Source of the DNA: Methanobacterium sp.
GTDB lineage: Archaea > Methanobacteriota > Methanobacteria > Methanobacteriales > Methanobacteriaceae
DNA: 43,012 bases
Assembly (NCBI GenBank): GCA_003151535.1
Contig: PLXT01000031.1
Coordinates: forward strand, 1-43,012
Direction of reading: 5' to 3'
A program made the translations under genes and the position numbers. A model generated the notes under the pieces. That model saw only the letters and a list, made by a program, of their open reading frames with translations. It did no database searches and was not told where the DNA came from. Positions 7,218-15,073 of the stretch are shown here, piece by piece. The first letter of the stretch is position 1. Each line of letters starts with the position of its first letter.

Positions 7218-7840
7218 TAATTCGGATTTCCCTCTCCTAAAAATACCCTTGGATTTATAGGTAATCCGTAAACATTAATTTGAAAATGTAGATGTGGGCC
7301 AGTTGACCAGCCAGTGCTTCCCTCTAATCCAATTATGTCCCCAGGTTTAACCTCTTCTCCGGGATAAACAAATATTTTACTTAAATGTCCGTAAATTGAA
7401 GTTACGTTGTTTCCGTGATCTATGATTATATGTTTTCCAAATCCCCAGAATATTTCACCTGCATAAGTTACTTTGCCTTTCATAAAAGGAGTAATAGGGT
7501 CACCTTGTTTACCAAATGGATTTGCAATATCAATTCCAGTATGGAATACTTCGTAGGGTAAGTCTGACTGCCCGAATTCAAGCGTAATTACTCCTTTAAC
7601 AGGCCAAGTAACAGCGGGTGATATTTCTTTGACTACCTCTCCCGTTAGAGGATCATGAATCTGAACTTTATTCGTTTTAGAATCAAAAGAAGTTAATGAA
7701 TCAGAAACAATATTTATTCCCACATTCATTAAAATAATTACAGCAATAAATGGAAGAGAAATTGCAATTAAAAATGAGACGATTACAAATTTAAGCTCTC
7801 TTCTAAAATTCCAGAGGTTTATTAATTTAAAGATCATCAT
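7217..7840 (-). CDS. M23 metallopeptidase of the T4SS
   Basis: This 207-aa protein has an N-terminal membrane anchor (about 18-41) and a LytM/M23 endopeptidase domain. The Zn ligands are visible as HTGID (H100, D104) and HLHF (H185), with a further active-site His in YGHLS (H152). The family cuts peptide cross-links in peptidoglycan. As last gene of the T4SS operon (4-bp ATGA overlap with VirB4), it is the probable wall-opening enzyme that lets the secretion channel pass, the role VirB1-like hydrolases play elsewhere. Length is short for a CwlT-type protein because no NlpC/P60 or SLT domain is fused. Confidence 0.9.
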   Translation of the reverse strand: MMIFKLINLWNFRRELKFVIVSFLIAISLPFIAVIILMNVGINIVSDSLTSFDSKTNKVQIHDPLTGEVVKEISPAVTWPVKGVITLEFGQSDLPYEVFHTGIDIANPFGKQGDPITPFMKGKVTYAGEIFWGFGKHIIIDHGNNVTSIYGHLSKIFVYPGEEVKPGDIIGLEGSTGWSTGPHLHFQINVYGLPINPRVFLGEGNPN

Positions 7841-9621
7841 TGAGAGTATATTTCTCTTGGGTCAGTTGTAAGTAATGGGTGTTCTTTGTCTGATGCAACA
7901 ACTTTTAATGCAACATGATTTTGATCGGCAATGATTAACGCTTCTCCTTTGTCACAGGTTAATAAGTAGTGCTGTTCATATTCACTTAGGTTAAATTCAG
8001 AAGCGACCTTTTTAATTGTAGTTGTATCTTGTTTCATTAAAATCCTAAGAGAGCTTTGAGAAGCTATTGCCCTACCATAGTCTTGGCTTAGAAAATCATT
8101 TGCCTGCTGAGAAATAATGGTAACACCTAAATAATATTTTCTTGCTCGTCTTGTAAGTCCTGCTATAAACCTGGCGCTTTCTTCGTGTTGTAAAAGTATC
8201 CATCCTTCATCAATAACTAAGATTCGTTTCTGTGGGTTTTGTTTAACTTGTGAATGAACAAAATTTGCAACAACCATCATCATGACTTGCCTTAAGGATT
8301 CATCTAAATCCTTAATATCAAAAACAACCAATCTATTAGATAACTCAATGTTAGTTTGTTCGTTAAATACACTTGAGAGCGAACCTTTAATATATTTCTC
8401 AAGTTTCTGAGCTAATTTCTTTTGCTTTAATTGTTTTAGTGTTTTATAAAAATCTTTTAAAAGAGGATATACTTTAACTTTTGGTTTTCTTCCTCTCGGG
8501 TCTTTTTTCTTTTTAGGTTTGTAATCAGGATTTAGTAGCCAGCCAAAGTTTTTGTATGTTTGAATGATAGCTTTATCAACCATAGCTTTTTCTTCCGGAT
8601 TTAATCCTCCAATCATTAAAGAAATGATTTCGGTTAAGTCTTGGACGTGTTCAGAAAGTTCTCCATCCCCGTTTTTAAGATTTATTGATAAATCAAAGGG
8701 ATTAATCTTTTCTTTTGATTTAGCAGAAAGTCTGATATATGTTCCGTTAACTGAATTAGTAAGTTGCTTATATTCCCGTTCCGGATCAATAACTATAACT
8801 TTTGTTTGTTGCATTAGTTGTCTTAGTATTTCGACTTTTGCCGTATAGCTCTTGCCGCTTCCTGATTGTGCAAAGACAATTGAGTTAGCATTGTTTAAAG
8901 AAAACCTATCAACAATAACTAAAGAATTATTTGATTTATTGATTCCATAAAGAATTCCTGATTCCTGAACAAGTTCTGATGAAACAAAAGGAAAAGTAAG
9001 TGCAGCTGACGAACTGTCTAAATTTCTCTTTTGAGCAAGTTGATTTTCTCCTCTGGGGAGTACTGACTGTAATCCTTCTAATTGTTGAAAGCTGGCAGTT
9101 TTAATATAAAAGAGTCTTGTCGACATTACTGTTTCTAATAGCGTTGTAATTTTATTTAGATCAACTAAAGAGTCAGCGGTTATGGTTGTATAAATTGAAA
9201 CTTGAAATAGTTTTTCCTGCCCTCTTTGGATCTTATCTTTAAGCGCCATAGCACTTTCTAAGGGATCTGTTATTTCGCTGCCTATTACTTTTCCCTGTTT
9301 TAACATTGATCTTTTTGTTGACTCAAGTTCAGTAATTTTGCGGTTTAATTTAGGCAGAGCAGAGACGGGTTCGACCTGTTCGATATGATAGGAAATGTCG
9401 ACATTATAATTAAAATTAACGAGCATGTTTAGCCATCCAGTAGAAGCTACGTAAGGATAACCGGATATAAAAAGTGTACGCACAAATTTGTTTCCCATTT
9501 GCAGGTAATTTGGAGTTTCCTCAAGGCCTGAATAAGAAATTAAATCCACTTGATCCTGTTCGCCAAAATTAAATTGAAAGTTGTTATTTTTACTTTGTTT
9601 TTTGTTTATTGTTTTAAACAT
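7837..9621 (-). CDS. virB4: VirB4/TraC-type T4SS ATPase, C-terminal protein
   Basis: This 594-aa ATPase has a Walker A AQSGSGKSYT at residues 251-260 and a Walker B RILVIDEGW at about 466-474, followed by the VirB4-typical RRARKYYLGVTIISQQ segment. It energises substrate transport and pilus assembly at the inner face of the membrane. Compared with standard VirB4 proteins of about 800 aa it lacks the first part, which is encoded by the separate 205-aa gene directly upstream (8-bp overlap). A basic insert (KPKKKKDPRGRKPKVK, about 368-383) lies between the Walker motifs. Confidence 0.93.
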   Translation of the reverse strand: MFKTINKKQSKNNNFQFNFGEQDQVDLISYSGLEETPNYLQMGNKFVRTLFISGYPYVASTGWLNMLVNFNYNVDISYHIEQVEPVSALPKLNRKITELESTKRSMLKQGKVIGSEITDPLESAMALKDKIQRGQEKLFQVSIYTTITADSLVDLNKITTLLETVMSTRLFYIKTASFQQLEGLQSVLPRGENQLAQKRNLDSSSAALTFPFVSSELVQESGILYGINKSNNSLVIVDRFSLNNANSIVFAQSGSGKSYTAKVEILRQLMQQTKVIVIDPEREYKQLTNSVNGTYIRLSAKSKEKINPFDLSINLKNGDGELSEHVQDLTEIISLMIGGLNPEEKAMVDKAIIQTYKNFGWLLNPDYKPKKKKDPRGRKPKVKVYPLLKDFYKTLKQLKQKKLAQKLEKYIKGSLSSVFNEQTNIELSNRLVVFDIKDLDESLRQVMMMVVANFVHSQVKQNPQKRILVIDEGWILLQHEESARFIAGLTRRARKYYLGVTIISQQANDFLSQDYGRAIASQSSLRILMKQDTTTIKKVASEFNLSEYEQHYLLTCDKGEALIIADQNHVALKVVASDKEHPLLTTDPREIYSQ

Positions 9622-10231
9622 ATGCCTCTTTCATTAACTCAAAAGTTTCGTCTTTAAGTTCTTGGGTTTTTGTTTGGGAGGAATTATAAAAGCCGTAAAA
9701 CAAATCTAGAATTTCTAAAGAATTAAGATGTCTTGCTTTCATTCCTAACTTTTCTAAGCCTCGTAAAATAATGTCTCTTTGCAAATGCATCTGTTCTTTA
9801 ATAATTTCAAAGTCATTATTCTTTTCAAGAGGTGTATATGGAATAACAACATAAAATCTTCTTGCCAAAATCTTATTTCCGATAACTAACTTTTGAATAA
9901 ATTCCTGATAATTATCAATCTGGTTTTTATAAACTTTTTCTCTTTCTCGTGTTTTACTTTCTCCGACTCTTTCCAGATAATTATCAATGTCTACTTCTCT
10001 TATTCTTATTAAAATCTGTAAAGAACTTGGCAATGAATTTAAAAAGTTTTGAAAGTTATCAATTAATACATCCTGCTCTTCTTCACTCTTTAATTCAAAG
10101 TTAATACTTGATGTTTCAATCACCATTCGGAATTGTTTGTCGGGAAGGATAAGTATATTATCTTTAACTTCCTTTATTTGAATTTGTCTTCGGGATGAGA
10201 TTTTATTGTTCGATTTTGTTAGCAACCACAT
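9614..10231 (-). CDS. TraC/VirB4 N-terminal-domain protein
   Basis: The 205-aa protein reads like the N-terminal part of VirB4/TraC: strands around ILILPDKQFRMVIETSSINF, then a helix of the type EEQDVLIDNFQNFLNSLP, then LQILIRIREVDIDNYL and RFYVVIPYTP. It carries no ATPase motif. An AGGAGG sits before its ATG inside the PrgI gene and its end overlaps virB4 by 8 bp. The same split is seen in Gram-positive and CPR T4SS operons. It probably completes the VirB4 ring by non-covalent assembly. Confidence 0.8.
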   Translation of the reverse strand: MWLLTKSNNKISSRRQIQIKEVKDNILILPDKQFRMVIETSSINFELKSEEEQDVLIDNFQNFLNSLPSSLQILIRIREVDIDNYLERVGESKTREREKVYKNQIDNYQEFIQKLVIGNKILARRFYVVIPYTPLEKNNDFEIIKEQMHLQRDIILRGLEKLGMKARHLNSLEILDLFYGFYNSSQTKTQELKDETFELMKEAYV

Positions 10232-10721
10232 ATAATCCTCCTTTCTTTGTCGGTTTTACACTTAAACTATAATTTGGATTTTTAATAAAGTTTTTAATTT
10301 TAATTGAATCTTGTATGTCAGGGAGTTTGGCTTTTAGTTTTGCTTCATTTAAAAGAATCGCTTTTTCTAAAAGCTTTGCTTTTGTCTTTTGTGTTTTTGG
10401 TAGAACAATGTCTCTTAAAAATATATCGTTTTTATTAAAGACGTAATATCTTGCTCTTACGTTATACGTAAATAAAATTACTAGCCAACTCAAAACTACT
10501 TTACCTTTAATCCTTAAGGAAAGAATCAAAGAGATTAGAAGAACTATTAAAACCAATACAATTTTATATACCTCAATATGCATTCTCGGGGGTAGAACTG
10601 CATAGGCAATGGTTGTAAAAATAACGGGAACCATCAGAAGCATTACCTGAGTCATATTTAAACTTCCTGCAATTTTATCTTCAACTGTTGTTATTTGAGC
10701 TGGTATTACCGTTGTTCTCAT
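10203..10721 (-). CDS. PrgI-family T4SS membrane protein
   Basis: The 172-aa protein starts with RTTVIPAQITTVEDKIAGSL, a PrgI/VirB3-like N-terminus, followed by two membrane helices (about 27-45 and 52-68) and a soluble tail. PrgI proteins of Gram-positive T4SS sit in the membrane next to VirB4 and take the place of VirB3. Its start overlaps the VirB6-like stop by 4 bp (ATGA) and its end overlaps the TraC-N gene by 29 bp. Confidence 0.85.
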   Translation of the reverse strand: MRTTVIPAQITTVEDKIAGSLNMTQVMLLMVPVIFTTIAYAVLPPRMHIEVYKIVLVLIVLLISLILSLRIKGKVVLSWLVILFTYNVRARYYVFNKNDIFLRDIVLPKTQKTKAKLLEKAILLNEAKLKAKLPDIQDSIKIKNFIKNPNYSLSVKPTKKGGLYVVANKIEQ

Positions 10722-12007
10722 GCTCTTACCACCCTTCTTGGAGTTTTGACAGCGCTTTTTGAAGCAGCTGCTGCTCCTCCTGTTGATCCGTCTGTTGAGA
10801 TAACATTTATGATCTGTCCTCCCAATTTTCTGACTGCATTGTTGCCGGTTGTGTACATAATCATTTGCATCATTAAAGATGGTGTTTTAAGTAAGGTAAA
10901 GAAAAGTCCGATTGCAATAGCAACCGAAAGAATAGAGTTATTTGTGTTTTCCGGCAAAGTGAGAAATGAAGCAGCCAACTGAATAACAACAACGTGAACA
11001 AAAACAATAAATACAGTTACTACATATGACTTTACTGCTATTTCTGCAAAATCAGAAAATCTTGGAATTATCCAAAGCAGAAAGACAAACGGTGAGAGTA
11101 CGGCAAAAAGTGAAATCATAATAAGACGGGATATGTACATTAGTAAAAGTACAATTGCGATAATTAAGAAAAGCAAAAGAAAGATAAGGGTAATTATGGG
11201 TACGTTATTACCCACTACGTTTTGTAGGGTTATCGCATTAACTACCCATGCATGATTTAATCCGCCCGTTGAATCTAAAACTGCTTTAACTAATGCATTG
11301 CAAGTTACAATTATGTAATCTGCTAAGAAAAGCGAGACATTTGCCCCTAAAAACGCCAATCCTATCTTGGGCAAGAGTTGTTTTAGTTCTACTTCATCAA
11401 AGCCTAAGGTAGAGGCACTCATGAAGTGAAGTCCTAGAAGTGCTACAACTACGACGAAAAGTGAATCAACTATGCCTAGAATTACTAACCAGAATTTAAG
11501 AATAACTGAGTTATTCAAAAGCGTTGGAGTTGTGGTTAAGAAACCCATGATCCCGTCAACGATTGGCTTCGAAGCGCTTTCGACTATGTTTTGAAGAAAA
11601 GAAGAGACTGCATCTATCAGAACTTGGGTTAATCCGTCAGCAGGTGCAACTGAATTAATGGGAGCAATGTTTATTGCACTTGTTGTTGTAGAGCCTGTTG
11701 AGCTATTGAAAGCATTACTTAGTATGGAAACAAAAAGCGAGGCTCCTAGGACTATTACAAGGCCAATAAGGGCATTTCTGATTGTCTTCTTAGCATTTTC
11801 TAAGGAGTCAGGTTTTCCGCTTGACGTAATATATTGATAGCCACCTTTGACCAAAAAAAAGACCGCCGAAGCGGTCGCAATCAAGGTAATCATACCTAAT
11901 GTATTACTCGTATATTGCGTGATATCCGAAGTTGCCGCATATACAGGACTCACGGCAATTAGTGAGTATGACAGTAATAAGCCAATTATACTTAGTAACT
12001 TTTTCAT
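10718..12007 (-). CDS. VirB6/TrbL-like channel protein with N-terminal pilin domain
   Basis: A signal peptide ending in VYAAT (about 1-26) precedes a T4SS-pilin-like domain (about 30-110) with YITSSGKP, KKTI and VLGASLFVSIL. These motifs are nearly the same as in the neighbouring pilin. After a Ser/Thr linker, residues 150-400 form the polytopic VirB6/TrbL-type membrane domain with at least five helices, ending in a basic Ala-rich tail (KSAVKTPRRVVRA). VirB6 proteins build the inner-membrane channel. The pilin-VirB6 fusion is notable: the channel carries its own pilin-like module. Second gene of the operon, 21 bp after the pilin. Confidence 0.85.
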   Translation of the reverse strand: MKKLLSIIGLLLSYSLIAVSPVYAATSDITQYTSNTLGMITLIATASAVFFLVKGGYQYITSSGKPDSLENAKKTIRNALIGLVIVLGASLFVSILSNAFNSSTGSTTTSAINIAPINSVAPADGLTQVLIDAVSSFLQNIVESASKPIVDGIMGFLTTTPTLLNNSVILKFWLVILGIVDSLFVVVVALLGLHFMSASTLGFDEVELKQLLPKIGLAFLGANVSLFLADYIIVTCNALVKAVLDSTGGLNHAWVVNAITLQNVVGNNVPIITLIFLLLFLIIAIVLLLMYISRLIMISLFAVLSPFVFLLWIIPRFSDFAEIAVKSYVVTVFIVFVHVVVIQLAASFLTLPENTNNSILSVAIAIGLFFTLLKTPSLMMQMIMYTTGNNAVRKLGGQIINVISTDGSTGGAAAASKSAVKTPRRVVRA

Positions 12008-12028
12008 AAGATTAGGGAATAGGACTGT

Positions 12029-12364
12029 TTAGTGTCCTGCTCCGAAAGCTGATGTTGCAAGTTGCGTTACTATGCTGCTTAAAACAAATGCTCCTAAAAC
12101 TATTGCAAGCCCAATCCCTGAATACATAATTGTTTTTTTTGATTGGTCCAATTTTTCAGGATTTCCTGAACTTGTTATGTATCCAAATCCTCCCCAAACA
12201 AAAAAACCTACAGATACAGCGCCTGCTAAGGTAATCATTACCTGAACAATACTTTCGATAAATGTTTGTATTTGAGAAACTCCTCCGGTGGTTTGGGCAA
12301 AAGCAGGAGTCGACGCTATAAGCGAGGTTAAAAGAACTGCTGACAACATGATTGCTTTTTTCAT
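12029..12364 (-). CDS. virB2: T4SS pilin (VirB2-like)
   Basis: The 111-aa protein has a cleavable signal peptide (MKKAIMLS..STPAFA-Q, about 1-24) and two membrane helices separated by the polar YITSSGNPEKLDQSKKTI turn, the layout of VirB2/TrbC-type pilins (T4SS_pilin family). The start is set at the ATG at 12364 rather than the GTG at 12370, because GGAGG (12372-12376) is 7 nt from the ATG but only 1 nt from the GTG. It is the first gene of the T4SS operon, preceded by a consensus promoter and an intrinsic-terminator-like hairpin. Confidence 0.88.
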   Translation of the reverse strand: MKKAIMLSAVLLTSLIASTPAFAQTTGGVSQIQTFIESIVQVMITLAGAVSVGFFVWGGFGYITSSGNPEKLDQSKKTIMYSGIGLAIVLGAFVLSSIVTQLATSAFGAGH

Positions 12365-12383
12365 ACTCACACCTCCTTTCGTA

Positions 12384-12408
12384 CAAAAAAACTGCCCGTT
12401 AGGCAGTT
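12384..12408 (-). terminator. Leader terminator/attenuator of the T4SS operon
   Basis: On the minus strand ACTGCC-TAACG-GGCAGT is followed by seven T residues, a textbook intrinsic terminator. It lies between the promoter at 12436-12464 and the pilin SD, and no minus-strand gene ends here. It should therefore stop transcripts before the T4SS genes unless read-through is allowed. Confidence 0.75.
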
Positions 12409-12435
12409 GTCTACAAAATCCAATTAATTGAGAAC

Positions 12436-12464
12436 AATATACGAAAATAAGTCGAACATGTCAA
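12436..12464 (-). promoter_or_regulatory. Promoter of the T4SS operon
   Basis: On the minus strand a perfect -35 TTGACA (12459-12464) is separated by exactly 17 bp from TATATT (12436-12441). The predicted transcript starts near 12429 and has a leader of about 65 nt that contains the terminator hairpin and then GGAGG. Confidence 0.75.
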
Positions 12465-12509
12465 GGGGAGAAATGATTGTGGTATACTACTTTTAAGGTA
12501 GGTAAATGT

Positions 12510-13670
12510 ATGTCAGCTCTTATTTTTCCCATCGAGCCAACTATTCTTAAATTAGCACGTAAAACTTCTGGTTATCCTCTAGAAGAGGTTTCAGTAAAAA
12601 CTAAAATAAAACTTGATCAGCTAAAACTTTATGAAGAGGAAAAATCTAAAATTCCTTTTTCACAAATAGATAAATTAGCTGCTTTATATAAGCGGCCACT
12701 TGCCTTTTTCCTTTTAGATAAAATTCCAGAAGATGTTGAACTTCCAAAAGACTTCAGATACGTTTTTGCTGCAGATTATCTTGCAGATTTTAGTCCTAAA
12801 GCTTATTTGGCAATTAGAAGAGCCAGGTATGCTCAGGCGATAATAAATGAATTAAAAGAAGATGAATTTAATTATAAATTTCCGATTGCTACTCTTAATG
12901 ATGATCCTGAAGTAATTGCTGACAAATTCAGAGATTATATTAAAATTAATTTTGATCAACAAAAAAAATGGTCAAGTCCTTCAGAAGCTCTAAAAAATTG
13001 GAAAATTGCTTTAGAGAATATTAGTATTTTCGTAATGCAATTTAGCCTTCCACAAGATAATGTAAGTGCGTTCTGTTTAGCTGATGCAAGTCCTTTTGTG
13101 ATAATTATTAATTCTAGCGAACATGAATATAGAAGAATATTTTCTTTGTTTCATGAAGTTGGACATATACTGCTCAGAAAATCTGGTATTTGTACTCCAG
13201 ATGATTTAAGTAGAAATAGTTATGAATACGCACAAATAGAAATGTTTTGCAATAAATTTGCCGGTGCACTTCTTTTACCCAAAACGGAATTTATAGCAAG
13301 TTTTAAAAATAGCAAATTATTCGGTATAGATTCAAAATTATGGGAATACGATGATATAAAAGAAGTATCAAATAGATTCAGAGTAAGCAAAGAAGCATTC
13401 TTGAGAAGACTTTTAACACTTAGCTATATTGATGAAGATCTCTATAAAGCTTGGAGAAAAAACTGGCAGAAGAGCGAAAAGGAATTTGTAAAGCCTAAGA
13501 AAAAGATAATAATTCCTCAATACATTAAATGTATTAGTCAAAATGGCCATGCATTTACAACTCTAGTTTTGAATCAATATCATAATAATAGAATCGGTTT
13601 CAATAATGCTGCTGATATACTAAATATTGCGCCCAAACACATATCTGCCCTCGAATATAAGATTTGGTAA
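12510..13670 (+). CDS. XRE/ImmA-IrrE-family metallopeptidase
   Basis: The N-terminus (about 1-75) is a Cro/C1-like HTH, and residues 215-219 are the Zn-protease motif HEVGH, followed by EMFCNKFAGALLLP with the third ligand. ImmA/IrrE-type proteins cleave a repressor or act as toxin-antitoxin regulators. The start at ATG 12510 is preferred over an upstream TTG (12477), since a TGTGGTATACT extended -10 box (12483-12488) lies between them. A PIN-type DUF4411 gene follows after 7 bp, a pairing known from many genomes, so the two are probably a toxin-antitoxin-like unit. Its promoter is divergent from the T4SS promoter. Confidence 0.88.
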   Translation: MSALIFPIEPTILKLARKTSGYPLEEVSVKTKIKLDQLKLYEEEKSKIPFSQIDKLAALYKRPLAFFLLDKIPEDVELPKDFRYVFAADYLADFSPKAYLAIRRARYAQAIINELKEDEFNYKFPIATLNDDPEVIADKFRDYIKINFDQQKKWSSPSEALKNWKIALENISIFVMQFSLPQDNVSAFCLADASPFVIIINSSEHEYRRIFSLFHEVGHILLRKSGICTPDDLSRNSYEYAQIEMFCNKFAGALLLPKTEFIASFKNSKLFGIDSKLWEYDDIKEVSNRFRVSKEAFLRRLLTLSYIDEDLYKAWRKNWQKSEKEFVKPKKKIIIPQYIKCISQNGHAFTTLVLNQYHNNRIGFNNAADILNIAPKHISALEYKIW

Positions 13671-13677
13671 TTATTAA

Positions 13678-14151
13678 ATGAATAAGTATTGCTTTGATTC
13701 ATCTGTTTTTATAAATAGCTGGAGGGTATATTATTCTCCGGAATCTTTTTCTCCTTTGTGGGAGAAAATCTCTGAACTTATAAAAGAAGATCGGATATTT
13801 GTTCCTAAGGAAGTAGAAAAGGAAATTATAAATGGAAAAGACGACCTTGCAGAGTGGTTTAAAATTCAAAATAAATGTGTAAAGCCTTATACGGAGGAAC
13901 AACTTCTAATTGTTCAAAGGATTGTTAACAAATATCCAAAAGTTTCACAATATCATAAAGTTAGACCTTTTCATGCAGATCCATTCATAGTTGCATTGGC
14001 AAAAGTTGAAAATTTAACAGTTGTTTCCTTTGAGGGAAATAACGGCAGCAACGATAACCCAAGCATACCATTACTTTGCAGAGAGCAAAGCATAAAATGC
14101 ATAACCATGTCTGGTTTTTTTAAAGAAGAGTCAATAAATTTTAAGCTTTAA
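13678..14151 (+). CDS. DUF4411 PIN-like protein
   Basis: The 157-aa protein begins YCFDSSVFINSW, the first acidic residue of a PIN-type nuclease, has VPKEVEKEI near residue 42 and the late ADPFIVALA motif with Asp near residue 100. This is the DUF4411 pattern. These are probable RNases and are usually encoded directly after an XRE/ImmA-IrrE protein, as here. I infer the nuclease is the toxin and the upstream protein its control partner. Confidence 0.85.
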   Translation: MNKYCFDSSVFINSWRVYYSPESFSPLWEKISELIKEDRIFVPKEVEKEIINGKDDLAEWFKIQNKCVKPYTEEQLLIVQRIVNKYPKVSQYHKVRPFHADPFIVALAKVENLTVVSFEGNNGSNDNPSIPLLCREQSIKCITMSGFFKEESINFKL

Positions 14152-14238
14152 AAGTAGTATACTCACGAAATTACAAGCAACTAGAATAGTTCTCCTATAA
14201 TTAATTTGCTCATTCTTTCAAAAGATTTTCTGAAGTGT

Positions 14239-14244
14239 TAGAAT
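14239..14244 (+). promoter_or_regulatory. -10 box of the vsr gene
   Basis: TAGAAT in TGTTAGAAT lies 7 nt before the ATG at 14252, an extended -10 next to the start codon and no SD. Confidence 0.4.
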
Positions 14245-14251
14245 CCGTTTG

Positions 14252-14662
14252 ATGGACAAACATTCAGCAGAACAAAGAAGCTATAACATGTCCAAGATTA
14301 AATCTAAGAATACGAAGCCTGAGCTCTTTGTGTTTGAGGCGTTAAAAAAATATAAACTTAAGTTTAAGAATCACTACTCCGTTTACGGTAAGCCAGATAT
14401 AGCATTCCCTAAATTAAAAGTTGCCGTATTTATTGACGGTGAGTTTTGGCACGGAAGAAGATTTAAAAAAGAAAGAGATTCTTATAAACAATTTTGGATA
14501 AAGAAAATAGCAGGGAATATTAAACGGGATCGTAAAAACAGAGCCTTACTTAAAAAAGAAGGATGGAAAGTAATAAGGATATGGGATAAAGATCTGAAGA
14601 AAAATCCCGAGAAAGAGATAGCAAAGATTATAAGTACGATAAGCGAAGTTACTCCTGATTAA
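14252..14662 (+). CDS. vsr: Very short patch repair endonuclease
   Basis: The 136-aa protein has the Vsr signatures: DKHSAEQRSYNMSKIKSKNT at the start, PDIAFPKLKVAVFIDGEFWH with the catalytic Asp and Trp-His, and LLKKEGWKVIRIWDKDL at the end. Vsr nicks beside T:G mismatches formed when 5-methylcytosine deaminates, and is normally linked to a cytosine-5 methyltransferase; one is encoded 1.5 kb away. The start is at ATG 14252 (an upstream TTG would add one residue). It converges on the R-M operon and overlaps its last gene by 14 bp. Confidence 0.93.
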   Translation: MDKHSAEQRSYNMSKIKSKNTKPELFVFEALKKYKLKFKNHYSVYGKPDIAFPKLKVAVFIDGEFWHGRRFKKERDSYKQFWIKKIAGNIKRDRKNRALLKKEGWKVIRIWDKDLKKNPEKEIAKIISTISEVTPD

Positions 14663-15068
14663 AAAATTCTTCGGATAAGGGGATTACCGTATTTGCCGTT
14701 TTTTCATTCGTTGCCGATTTAAGACCCTCGGGGAAAATAACACAGTCATAGCCTTCGGCCAGCAGTTTAACTTTATAACTGTCTGCAATATCCCTGTAAT
14801 ACTCTCCTAAATCCTGGCCCGATGTCGGTAAGCCGAAAACTTTTATAATGTCATTTTTGAGAGCCTCCAAGCCTTTATATTTCTTTGGATTATTCGAATT
14901 AAAATCTCTTTCGACTATGATTCTACCGTAGGAGGCGGCCACTTCTTCGCTGTCCGTAAATGACGGGCCTAAAAACTCAACCGGACCCGCTCCGGGATGA
15001 TAACCTAAGCCGTCCTTGACGGATTTTAATTTAAAATCAGGATTATCCGTACCGTGATAAAGTTTCAT
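14649..15068 (-). CDS. ADP-ribosyltransferase-fold-like protein in the R-M operon
   Basis: The 139-aa protein starts MKLYHGTDNPDF, and later FLGPSFTDSEEVAASYGR. The LYHGT strand and the F-T-(D/S)-x-x-x-x-A-x-x-Y pattern are those of PARP/ART-like folds. A late Glu-rich end (PLSEEFFNQE) could supply the catalytic Glu, but this is uncertain. It follows the HpaII-type nuclease after 5 nt, so it belongs to the R-M transcript. Its role there is unknown: it could be a toxin or an accessory defence effector. Confidence 0.55.
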   Translation of the reverse strand: MKLYHGTDNPDFKLKSVKDGLGYHPGAGPVEFLGPSFTDSEEVAASYGRIIVERDFNSNNPKKYKGLEALKNDIIKVFGLPTSGQDLGEYYRDIADSYKVKLLAEGYDCVIFPEGLKSATNEKTANTVIPLSEEFFNQE

Positions 15069-15073
15069 AATGT

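Noticed and set aside
12156..12386. Alternative frame over the pilin gene
   Set aside because: The pilin frame has signal peptide, helices and SD; the other frame has no family features.
14195..14248. Another copy of the dispersed repeat before vsr (TAATTTGCTC ... GTTAGAAT)
   Set aside because: Only the two ends match; the middle is unrelated and the GTTAGAAT end is explained as the -10 box of vsr.
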